DNA of 13,544 nt from Planctomycetota bacterium (GTDB taxonomy: Bacteria > Planctomycetota > Phycisphaerae > WQYP01). Below, piece by piece: positions 1 to 6,093 of this stretch; the stretch's first letter is position 1, and every line of letters begins with the position of its first letter. The stretch is from the NCBI GenBank assembly GCA_023489375.1, contig JAMDCX010000123.1, forward strand, positions 1 through 13,544. The letters run 5' to 3'. Under the pieces are notes generated by a model that was not told where the DNA came from, made no database searches, and saw only the letters and a program-made list of their open reading frames with translations. The position numbers and the translations under genes were made by a program.

Positions 1-92
1 GCTGGCCGAACGCATTGTTTGCCCAAGCCGGGCTCTTCGCACTGGAAGTGGCCCACTGCTTGGCATGTCAATCCGTGAAGACGGCCCATTGA
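1..92 (+). CDS. ltrA: Group II intron-encoded reverse transcriptase/maturase, C-terminal 29 codons (partial)
   Basis: Reading from base 3, an open frame gives 29 residues starting WPNALFAQAGLFAL and ending at a TGA at 90-92; the rest lies left of the window. A W-P-N-x-x-F-x-x-x-G-L-F-x-L pattern is, from memory of the family, the usual end of many bacterial group II intron proteins, which splice their own intron RNA (maturase) and copy it into DNA (reverse transcriptase). The call rests mainly on context: domain V and VI-like RNA structures follow the stop within 6 bases, exactly where an intron ORF in domain IV should sit. The fragment is too short to assign an intron class or to say whether the element is active. 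Confidence 0.75.
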   Translation, partial: WPNALFAQAGLFALEVAHCLACQSVKTAH

Positions 93-97
93 CTGGA

Positions 98-171
98 AAG
101 CCGGATGCGGGAAATCTGCTCGTCCGGCTTGGCGGCAGGGGAGGCCGGAATCAACCGGCCTTCCCTACCCC
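98..171 (+). ncRNA. Group II intron RNA domains V and VI
   Basis: Domain V: AAGCCGGA (98-105) pairs with TCCGGCTT (123-130). A two-base CG bulge (121-122) sits on the 3' side and an upper GCGG/CTGC helix (107-110 with 116-119) is capped by a GAAA-containing loop. The A99-G100-C101 of the lower helix fits the catalytic AGC triad. Domain VI: GGCCGG (143-148) pairs with CCGGCC (155-160) around the loop AATCAA, and the helix continues through GGGA and TTCCC to a likely bulged adenosine, A167, the branch point used in lariat formation. The folds were paired by eye, not by a covariance model. Confidence 0.72.
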
Positions 172-207
172 GATCCAGAATGCTTTTTCATCCAGCCCCC
201 GCGGATA

Positions 208-738
208 CTATGGTTCAATCGGCAATACCATTTCTGTGTAGGTGACACGAAAGCCATAGTGCGCAAATAAAGCCCGTGCTGGAATGTTATTTTCCGCCGC
301 CATCAGACGCAGTTGATTAACGCCTTTGGTCTTAGCCCATTGCCGGGTATAGTCGATTAGCGCGTGGCCAACGCCCTGTCGCCGCGCCTCCGGTCGTACC
401 GCCAGATCATGGATAAACGCATACTGCGTAAATTGATAGATTGGAATTTCCTCGATGACACTGGCCGCTAATCCGCCAATGATTTCATTGGTCAGAACCG
501 GAACGACATTAGCTGCTTGCGGCACCGTACGCCGCGCGGTGATGAATAGCCACTCCGACTTCTCGCGATAATTAGTAATCCACCTGGTATAACGCATCTG
601 AATATCAGGTCTTAGCGCCCACCGCAGGGGCCAGTATTGCTCATGTTGCCGTTCTACCAGCAGAAACAACTCCACCAGCGATTCAATATCTGCCGACTGT
701 ACCGGTGCAATGTTTATAGTTAGCTCATGCCGTCCCAT
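208..738 (-). CDS. GNAT-family N-acetyltransferase
   Basis: This 176-residue protein fits a single GNAT domain, which transfers an acetyl group from acetyl-CoA to an amine. The acetyl-CoA pyrophosphate-binding loop is visible as RRQGVGHAL (residues 119-127) after the strand HDLAVRP, and the family's C-terminal signature AENNIPARALFAHYGF is at 148-163. The N-terminal 30 residues resemble the helix-rich start of GNATs that recognise amino or peptide substrates, but the substrate cannot be read from sequence. The start at 738 is the only in-frame ATG giving full length. Its ribosome site is weak: a GGACGG 6 bases upstream. The gene is transcribed toward the group II intron end and is divergent from the SRAP gene. 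Confidence 0.85.
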   Translation of the reverse strand: MGRHELTINIAPVQSADIESLVELFLLVERQHEQYWPLRWALRPDIQMRYTRWITNYREKSEWLFITARRTVPQAANVVPVLTNEIIGGLAASVIEEIPIYQFTQYAFIHDLAVRPEARRQGVGHALIDYTRQWAKTKGVNQLRLMAAENNIPARALFAHYGFRVTYTEMVLPIEP

Positions 739-931
739 AGTCTGCCGTCCATATACATGTTGAATTCATTACCATATCGCCACGCATTTTCGCAAGACCG
801 TAGCACAATACTACATTTTAGCTACAGGCCCCGGCCCTCGCGTTGGCCGTGGAAAATATCACTCCCGGTTTCCCAGTATCCCCTCTAACGCTCTTTGCCT
901 ATACCCGCGATAAAAAATCAAAAAAGAGCAA

Positions 932-991
932 CTGTTCACGGGACAAAGTGGCGAAATCAAGAAGAAAACGCCATTTTTTACCCGTGAACAG
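932..991. repeat. Inverted repeat upstream of the SRAP gene (11-bp perfect arms)
   Basis: CTGTTCACGGG at 932-942 and its exact complement CCCGTGAACAG at 981-991 are separated by 38 bases. The interior has a smaller TGGCG/CGCCA pair (949-953 and 968-972) around an A-rich centre. The right arm overlaps the putative -35 region of the SRAP promoter. It could be an operator, a transcribed hairpin, or a very short miniature element: the GTTCACGG core is shared with the ends of the two larger repeats in this window. Confidence 0.6.
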
Positions 992-1014
992 CTATTTGGA
1001 ATCATTGTTATAAT
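985..1014 (+). promoter_or_regulatory. Putative sigma70-type promoter for the SRAP gene, giving a leaderless mRNA
   Basis: A perfect TATAAT lies at 1009-1014, only 6 bases before the ATG at 1021. A weak -35 match, TGAACA (985-990, 4 of 6 to TTGACA), sits 18 bases upstream. Transcription would start at or within a base or two of the start codon. No Shine-Dalgarno sequence lies within 15 bases of the ATG, which agrees with leaderless translation. The -35 match falls inside the right arm of the 932-991 inverted repeat. Confidence 0.55.
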
Positions 1015-1020
1015 TCCTGT

Positions 1021-1644
1021 ATGTGCGGACGATACAATATTTCCAAACTCCAGCCATTCATGGCCATGCACCAATGGATTGAGGAATCCGTGGATTGGCC
1101 GCCGCAGTACAACGCCGCTCCGTCCCAGATGCTGCCGGTTGTTACCGCATCCAGAAAAATTGAATTATTCAAGTGGGGCTTAATTCCTGGATGGGCCGAT
1201 GATCCGGCTGTGGGTAATCGTATGATCAACGCCCGCGCCGAAACGCTTACGGTCAAGGCGGCGTTCAAAAAACTTCTGGCGACGCGGCGGTGTATCATCC
1301 CCGCCAATGGCTTTTATGAATGGAAAAAAGAAGGTACGCATCGTATGCCCTATTATATTGCCCAGGCTGACGGAACCCCCATGGCCTTCGCCGGTCTATG
1401 GGATACCTGGCAGGGCCGTGCGGGCGTGATTCACTCTTTCACAATTATTACCACGACGTCCAATGCTCAGATGGCAAGAATTCATAACCGTATGCCGGCC
1501 ATTCTTCCACCGGAGCATTACACGCAATGGCTTTCCCGCCCCATGGCCCTTGAGCCCTACCCGGCCGACACTCTGACCGCCCGCATAATAACCATGAAGG
1601 TCAATAATCCACGCCACAATTCACCAGATATTTTGGATCCATAA
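1021..1644 (+). CDS. SRAP domain protein (HMCES/YedK family), abasic-site DNA-protein crosslinker
   Basis: The 207-residue protein is a full-length SRAP domain. Members of this family sense abasic sites in single-stranded DNA by forming a thiazolidine crosslink through Cys2, protecting the lesion during replication. All key residues are present: MCGRYN at the start (Cys2 exposed once Met1 is removed), Asn70 in INARAET, Glu100 in ANGFYEW and His155 in IHNRMPA. They match E. coli YedK Asn75, Glu105 and His160 with a constant offset of five. The start is fixed by chemistry, since Cys must be residue 2. The C-terminus (KVNNPRHNSPDIL) is also typical. The downstream neighbour is a translesion polymerase, so both act on damaged templates. 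The gene appears leaderless. Confidence 0.95.
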   Translation: MCGRYNISKLQPFMAMHQWIEESVDWPPQYNAAPSQMLPVVTASRKIELFKWGLIPGWADDPAVGNRMINARAETLTVKAAFKKLLATRRCIIPANGFYEWKKEGTHRMPYYIAQADGTPMAFAGLWDTWQGRAGVIHSFTIITTTSNAQMARIHNRMPAILPPEHYTQWLSRPMALEPYPADTLTARIITMKVNNPRHNSPDILDP

Positions 1645-1675
1645 CGGTTCTCGCCGCGCCATTTTATCTGTGCTG

Positions 1676-1734
1676 TTTACCTGCCGTTCCGTTCCGGTAT
1701 AATACCTAACAAATACCTAACTTAAAGGTACGCC
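1676..1734 (+). promoter_or_regulatory. Promoter-like sequence, tandem repeat and RBS of dinB
   Basis: TTTACC (1676-1681, 4 of 6 to TTGACA) and TATAAT (1698-1703) are spaced 16 bases apart, so transcription would start near 1710. A short tandem duplication follows, AATACCTAAC repeated with an 11-base period (1701-1722), lying in the predicted 5' leader. The ribosome-binding site is AAAGG (1724-1728), 6 bases before the ATG at 1735. A GTTCCGTTCC direct repeat (1686-1695) fills the spacer between the two hexamers and could be an operator half-site pair. The gene can therefore be expressed independently of the SRAP gene 90 bases upstream. Confidence 0.5.
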
Positions 1735-2943
1735 ATGGTGAATGTATTATTTGTGGATATGAACGCCTACTTTGCCTCTGTGGAACAGCAGATGCGCCCG
1801 GAATTAAGACATAAACCCGTGGGCATTGTGGCGACGCGGACCGACCATACCTGCTTCATCGCCGCCAGCTATGAAGCCAAGGCGTTGGGTATTAAAACCG
1901 GAACTTCCGTCTGGGAAGCCAAACGCCTGTGTCGACAAATTCAGATTGTGGAAGCCAGGCCTCTTGTGTACGTGCGGATGCATCACCAGATTATCGCGGC
2001 GGTGGAAGCCTGTCTGCACGTTGACGCGGTGCTCTCCATTGATGAAATGGCCTGCCGCCTGCTGGGTACCCAATGTGTGGAAGAAAATGCGGTGGCCATC
2101 GCGCATCGGATTAAGAATAAAATCAAAACCGATGTCGGTGAATTTCTGCGTTGTTCCATTGGTTTAGCTCCCAACCGATTTCTGGCCAAGATTGCCGCTG
2201 ATATGCAGAAGCCTGATGGTTTAACGGTGATTCGTCCTGAAGACATCCCCCACAAGTTATATCCGCTGGCCCTGGATGATTTTCCCGGTATTGGCCGGCA
2301 GATGCTGCAGCGGTTGCAACATGCGGGCATCACCACCGTGGAACAGATGTATGCCCGGTCTGAAAAGCAACTTCGCTCCGTATGGCATTCGGTGCTGGGC
2401 GAAAGATGGTGGTATCAGTTGCGCGGAATAGAATTACAAGAACCGCCACACCACCGGCAAACCGTGGGACACAGCCATGTATTGCCGCCGAAGCTGCGTA
2501 ATGACCGCGACACCAAAGCCGTGATGATACGGCTGATCCATAAGGCGGCGGCTCGTCTGCGTCATTTGCGGTATTGGGCACGTCGCATGGCCCTGTTTGT
2601 TGAGCATACGGAAACAGCCGATTGGGAGGCCCATGGGGCGTTGGGAACCTGTCAGGACACGATTACCATGCTATTGGTATTTGAACGTTTGTGGGCCGCC
2701 AAACCCGCCGGCCAAGCCATTCGGGTCGCCGTGACGTTGTACCAGCTGGTGTCCGATGCCGCCGTGACACTGCCGCTGTTTCCCGTGGATGCCAACCGTG
2801 TGAAACTGTGCCGGACGATGGATTTGCTGAATGCAAAGTTCGGTTCCAATACGGTGTATTTTGGGGAAACGTACCGGGTTCTGGATTCGGCTCCCACCCG
2901 CATAGCTTTCACGCAAATTCCCGACTTGACGTTGGATACGTAA
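1735..2943 (+). CDS. dinB: DinB-type Y-family translesion DNA polymerase
   Basis: This 402-residue protein is a Y-family polymerase, which copies past damaged template bases with low fidelity. The catalytic carboxylates sit where they do in E. coli Pol IV: Asp8 in FVDMN, and Asp103-Glu104 in LSIDEMA. Phe13 in AYFASVEQ is at the steric-gate position that excludes ribonucleotides. The palm carries CSIGLAPNRFLAKIAADMQKP, followed by a helix-hairpin-helix DFPGIGRQMLQRLQHAGI in the thumb. The little-finger region is about 170 residues. Near the C-terminus TQIPDLTL resembles a beta-clamp-binding QxxLx(L) motif. It is longer than E. coli Pol IV (351 residues) and position 10 is Asn rather than Asp, so it belongs to a DinB-like subgroup. 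A damage-response role is known for the family; SOS control here is inference. Confidence 0.93.
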   Translation: MVNVLFVDMNAYFASVEQQMRPELRHKPVGIVATRTDHTCFIAASYEAKALGIKTGTSVWEAKRLCRQIQIVEARPLVYVRMHHQIIAAVEACLHVDAVLSIDEMACRLLGTQCVEENAVAIAHRIKNKIKTDVGEFLRCSIGLAPNRFLAKIAADMQKPDGLTVIRPEDIPHKLYPLALDDFPGIGRQMLQRLQHAGITTVEQMYARSEKQLRSVWHSVLGERWWYQLRGIELQEPPHHRQTVGHSHVLPPKLRNDRDTKAVMIRLIHKAAARLRHLRYWARRMALFVEHTETADWEAHGALGTCQDTITMLLVFERLWAAKPAGQAIRVAVTLYQLVSDAAVTLPLFPVDANRVKLCRTMDLLNAKFGSNTVYFGETYRVLDSAPTRIAFTQIPDLTLDT

Positions 2944-3018
2944 CCGTGCAGAGAAAAAATGTCGAAATAAGCAGCCCCCTTTTTTTTCACAGCAGGCCTT
3001 GTTTTCGTCATGGGCTGG
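2944..3018. other. Spacer after dinB
   Basis: This 75-bp stretch lies between the dinB stop and repeat copy 1. The 2944-3498 gap separates the convergent ends of dinB and the pseudouridine synthase gene. A CCCCC followed by eight T residues (2975-2987) is the only terminator-like feature, and I could not find a convincing stem in front of it. No coding region is supported. Confidence 0.4.
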
Positions 3019-3460
3019 GTAACCGTTCACAGGCCGACCACCAATCTTGCCCGTTCTGCGACCACGCCGCAATGAGTAATGAATAATGAGTCGTTACGCT
3101 GCGCTACTCTTTAAAACGCAGGAATCGCAATAGTATTTTGTTCATTGTGTCGTTGCGTCGTTATGGTGAAATGGTTTTGATTATATTTATTATTCATTTC
3201 CGGCGGGATAAACCCACCGGCTCGCCCCCTCGTCCCATAGGCGCTAACTTAAGACGAAAATCGTCGGAATTATCGTGTTGTATCATGAACGAAATTTGAG
3301 CTGAATGCGTGATTTCAAAGGTTTTGTGGGTAAAGTCATTAGTTTCGTCCGCTTACGTTAACGCCTTTGCCCCCTCGTCACCCATTCTAACTCTTGACTT
3401 CAACATTTTACTCATTATTCATTGTTTATTTTTCACGGTCATGGCCCCGTGAATGGTTAC
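3019..3460 (+). repeat. MITE-like dispersed repeat, copy 1 (442 bp, carries a nested insertion)
   Basis: The element is bounded by GTAACCGTTCAC (3019-3030) and GTGAATGGTTAC (3449-3460), which are inverted complements with one mismatch. It matches the reverse complement of 8259-8587 in ordered blocks: 12 of 12 bases at the left end, 24 of 26 at 3065-3090, 23 of 25 around 3201-3225, and 32 of 34 at 3414-3447. It contains a near-palindrome at 3200-3220 and a hairpin at its right end, where TTCACGG (3432-3438) pairs with CCGTGAA (3447-3453). There is no transposase, so movement would need help in trans. It sits between two convergent gene ends and may serve there as a two-way terminator. Confidence 0.75.
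3235..3368. mobile_element. Small non-coding insertion nested in repeat copy 1, flanked by 11-bp direct repeats
   Basis: The direct repeat GCCCCCTCGTC occurs at 3224-3234 and 3369-3379. The roughly 134 bases between them have imperfect inverted ends: AGGCGCTAACTTAAG (from 3239) and, read on the other strand from 3366, AGGCGTTAACGTAAG. Both then run on to CGAAA. Repeat copy 2 lacks this segment and has a single related site (TCCTCGTC) there. This is what a transposition into copy 1 with an 11-bp target duplication would leave. A long duplication of this size is known for the IS4 superfamily, among others; the mobilising transposase is not identified. Confidence 0.65.
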
Positions 3461-3498
3461 CGAAATAGCTGGGGTATAGGTTCGTGCGCCGGAATATA

Positions 3499-4434
3499 TT
3501 ATCGGTGGTTGGGCCACCGGCGCAGTCCGCGGCGATTGGAGTTTTTTGTTCCCGCCGCCGTTATCTCGCCGCGAATGGATACGGTCTTGTTCGCCCCGGC
3601 ATGCTGTTGCAGCCGTTTACGTTCCTTTTCCATCTCCTTACGTTCGTACCATTTTTGGGTGGCCTGACGTTTCCGATCCTGATAATCCGGTGCGCTGACC
3701 TTACGAAGCCACTGTACTTCTTCGGGGGAAAGCGGCCGAAATTCTCCGGGGCTTAATCCCGCCGCCGTAATTTTTTCCGCAATAGCCACGCGGAACATAT
3801 CACTAACGCGGTAACCAAAACGCGCCAATACACGGCGAAATTCACGGTTTTTTCCCTCCGCAATTTTTACTTCCAGTACCGTCCTGCCGCGCTGGCGCGA
3901 CAGCACCCGCAGTGTGAAACCCTCTGTCCGCACCGCCCGGCCGCCGGGTGCCGATCCCAGCCAGATGCCCTTACGGAGGCGCTCCACCGTTTCGACGCTT
4001 AAGCGGGCCTCCACCGTAACCACGTAGGTCTTTTCCACTCCATAACGCGGATGCGAAAGTGCGTTGGCCAACTCTCCGTCATTAGTCATCAGCACCAACC
4101 CGCGCGAATCCATATCCAGGCGGCCCACCGGGAAGAGCCGGGCCGTAACACCGGGCAGAAGTTCATGCACAGTTTTACGGGCCGCCGGATCATGACGCGT
4201 CACCAGGATGCCTTTGGGTTTGTAGAGCAGCAGATAGAGAGGTTTTTCGGGTTTTAGGGGTGCGACAATATCATCCCCCACCGTAATAACATCTTTTTCC
4301 GGATCAATGAGTATAGGTAATTTGTGCGCCCGTTGCCCATTGACATATACTTGCCCTTCGAGAATTAACTGTTCACATTTACGCCGTGCTGCCACACCGC
4401 AATCGGCCATGAATTTTTGTAAACGTACCAACAT
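3499..4434 (-). CDS. rluB: RluB/RsuA-family ribosomal RNA pseudouridine synthase
   Basis: The 311-residue protein converts a uridine in rRNA to pseudouridine. An N-terminal S4 RNA-binding domain covers residues 2-48 (RLQKFMADCGVAARRKCEQL, then GQVYVNG). The catalytic domain follows with LLYKPKGILVT and the signature GRLDMDSRGLVLMTNDGELA, in which Asp107 is the nucleophile. LSHPRYGVEKTYVV and EGKNREFRRVLARFGYRV are also typical. The S4 domain and the GRLD..GL-L-TNDGEL pattern place it with RluB (23S rRNA, U2605 in E. coli) rather than RluA or TruB, although RsuA/RluF specificity cannot be excluded. The C-terminal 60 residues are highly basic and low in complexity, as in other RluB proteins. 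It lies 93 bp downstream of manA on the same strand and may be cotranscribed with it. Confidence 0.9.
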   Translation of the reverse strand: MLVRLQKFMADCGVAARRKCEQLILEGQVYVNGQRAHKLPILIDPEKDVITVGDDIVAPLKPEKPLYLLLYKPKGILVTRHDPAARKTVHELLPGVTARLFPVGRLDMDSRGLVLMTNDGELANALSHPRYGVEKTYVVTVEARLSVETVERLRKGIWLGSAPGGRAVRTEGFTLRVLSRQRGRTVLEVKIAEGKNREFRRVLARFGYRVSDMFRVAIAEKITAAGLSPGEFRPLSPEEVQWLRKVSAPDYQDRKRQATQKWYERKEMEKERKRLQQHAGANKTVSIRGEITAAGTKNSNRRGLRRWPNHR

Positions 4435-4527
4435 CTATCTTCATCCAATGCTCTGTTTCCAGAATGCCGTACCTGAGGCGCCCCCGCGATGCCGCATCCA
4501 TCTGTGCTGAATCCATGTCCGCCGGAA

Positions 4528-5577
4528 TCATGGCAGCCGGACGCGTAGGATGGTGCTGGCGCTGACCACGCGCAGGCGAAGCTGCCGGGACGTGGCGGGA
4601 ATTAATATGGTTTCGCCGGGGGCGAAGGCAAGTGCCGGCATGCCGGTATCAAGCGTTTCCAACACACCTTGCCCGGAAATACAAATCCAGACTTCTGGCT
4701 TATCCGCCAGCCAGTCCGGCGGCAAGGTCTCACTGCCATCCGGTATCGTAAGCCGATCCATGGAAAAATAATTGCAGGCAACCAGCTCGGTGACCGCCGT
4801 ATCATCAACGACATAATTGCGTTTTGGCGCTGGCGCGGAAACAGGTGCAGAAAAATTGATGACATCCAGGGCTTCCTGAATATGCAGTGTCCGGGCTTTG
4901 CCGTCCGGCCCCAGACGATTCCAATCAAAAACCCGGAAAGTGGTGTCACTGGGCGTTTGTACCTCCGCGACCAACACGCCCGCTCCCAACGCATGCACCG
5001 TACCGGATTCCAAAAAATGACAATCGCCCGCCTGCACCGGCACCGCCTGAAGCAGACTGGCCACCGCTCCGGCCTGTAAAGCGGCGGCGAACATATCGCG
5101 CGTGACACCGGGTTTGACACCTTTGTAGATTTTAGCTCCCGGAGCGGCTTCCAGTACATACCAGGCTTCGCTTTTCAGATGCGCGCCTGGATGGGTTGCG
5201 GCGTATGCCTGATTCGGGTGCACCTGTACTGATAAATCCGCCGCCGCATCTAAAAACTTTATGAACAGGGGAAAGTGGGCCTGAGCGGTCGCACCGTGCC
5301 CCATGATGGATGGACCCCATTGCGTAAGAACTTCATGCAGCGACTGTTTAGCCAACGGTCCATTGGCAATCCGACTCGACAGACTCCCATCCGCGGCTGC
5401 GCCGACAGAATCTGCTTGTACGGAACCCGCAGGCAAATCCGCCAGCTCCCAGGCTTCGCCAATACGCGCTTTATATAAATCGCGCGGCACTGGTCGCCCC
5501 AGATTCTGCCGGATTTTCTGCCCCCCCCAGATACGCTGCTGAAAAACAGGAATAAATTTAAGCGGATAAATATTCAC
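4528..5577 (-). CDS. manA: Mannose-6-phosphate isomerase, class I (zinc-dependent cupin)
   Basis: The protein interconverts mannose 6-phosphate and fructose 6-phosphate. I choose the GTG at 5577: it gives VNIYPLKFIPVFQQRIWGG, the family's usual first strand, in a 349-residue product, and an AAGGA lies 10 bases upstream. An ATG 38 codons further upstream (5691) would add an unrelated basic extension. Zinc ligands are visible in DLSVQVHPN (Gln118, His120), SEAWYVL (Glu137) and SGTVHALG (His195). The conserved KPGVTRD and DTTFRVFDWNR segments follow, and a second cupin half ends the protein. It is divergent from clpP and upstream of the rluB-like gene. It may support metabolism of mannose released by the GH92 enzyme, though it is not in that cluster. 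Confidence 0.92.
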   Translation of the reverse strand: MNIYPLKFIPVFQQRIWGGQKIRQNLGRPVPRDLYKARIGEAWELADLPAGSVQADSVGAAADGSLSSRIANGPLAKQSLHEVLTQWGPSIMGHGATAQAHFPLFIKFLDAAADLSVQVHPNQAYAATHPGAHLKSEAWYVLEAAPGAKIYKGVKPGVTRDMFAAALQAGAVASLLQAVPVQAGDCHFLESGTVHALGAGVLVAEVQTPSDTTFRVFDWNRLGPDGKARTLHIQEALDVINFSAPVSAPAPKRNYVVDDTAVTELVACNYFSMDRLTIPDGSETLPPDWLADKPEVWICISGQGVLETLDTGMPALAFAPGETILIPATSRQLRLRVVSASTILRVRLP

Positions 5578-6093
5578 GCGGTCCAATTCCTTGCTTACCT
5601 TTCTGGAGAACACACCGTTTCCATCACGGCTTATTTTAGCTTGCCGGCCTATGTTTGCCCACCCATGCCGTACGAAGGATGAAAACTCCAACGCTCTACA
5701 ATCCAGATTCCCTTACGTTTATCCCGGCGCTGCAACGCCTTGCGGTGACCCCGCGGTACGCTGGTGGACTCCGGATTCGCGAGGCGGAGATTTATACCTT
5801 ATTGTGCATCGACCACCACATTGCAATGCGGGTACTATTCCTCGCACATTAGGATGCGGGCGTCCTGAATACCTCCGGTGCATACTTCGCAGCGTTGTCC
5901 AGTCGGATCGATGTGTCTGATAAAAACGCCCGATTTTTATCAGACTTAACCATGGTTCATGCGAATATTCTACTTCGCCCCGGAGCACCCCAAAAAAATT
6001 CCGCTCCAGCACGCTGGCCGAGATGCCGGTGTGTGCGTATGATGGAAAAGATGTGCGTTGGGCACGAGTTAGATCGTCATTGGAAGTAATAAT
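5578..6093. other. Divergent intergenic region between manA and clpP
   Basis: This 516-bp region must hold the promoters of both divergent genes. The one clear structure is the inverted repeat at 5915-5945. Open frames exist on both strands, including a 133-codon one on the minus strand and 65-109-codon ones on the plus strand. They lack convincing ribosome sites and do not resemble a family I know. A weak hairpin AGGATG/CGTCCT lies near 5851-5866. I cannot point to a convincing -35/-10 pair for either gene. Confidence 0.4.
5915..5945. repeat. Perfect 12-bp inverted repeat with 7-base spacer
   Basis: GTCTGATAAAAA (5915-5926) and TTTTTATCAGAC (5934-5945) are exact reverse complements around CGCCCGA. 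In RNA this would be a 12-bp hairpin whose stem is mostly A-U, so a classic intrinsic terminator is unlikely, although each strand has a run of T next to the GC-rich spacer. A dimeric repressor site in the divergent manA-clpP promoter region is the alternative. Confidence 0.65.

Larger units (their letters stand above)
1..174 (+). mobile_element. 3' end of a group II intron (retroelement), truncated by the window edge
   Basis: The maturase tail, a domain V-like hairpin (98-130) and a domain VI-like hairpin (about 137-171) follow one another in the order found in group II introns. The 3' splice boundary is inferred after T174. The last two intron bases would then be AT, matching the AY end typical of these introns, and the putative branch-point A167 would lie seven bases before the end. 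The 3' exon would begin with CCAGAATGC, 33 bases from the stop codon of the convergent GNAT gene, so the insertion is intergenic on this side. The 5' part of the intron is not visible. Confidence 0.75.

Noticed and set aside
2671..3072. Minus-strand frames over the end of dinB
   Set aside because: They are antisense to the little-finger part of the polymerase and run into the repeat; no ribosome site or domain.
3019..3460. CRISPR array or tRNA in the repeat-rich gap
   Set aside because: There are no regularly spaced identical repeats and no cloverleaf with a T-arm sequence; the structure is explained by two nested miniature elements.
5577..5691. Longer manA start at the ATG at 5691
   Set aside because: It adds 38 residues with no family similarity, while the GTG at 5577 begins exactly at the conserved first strand.
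5682..5852. Small plus-strand frame beginning MKTPTLYNPDSL
   Set aside because: The only purine-rich motif (AAGG) directly touches the ATG, leaving no spacing. It starts close to the manA start on the opposite strand and resembles no family known to me.
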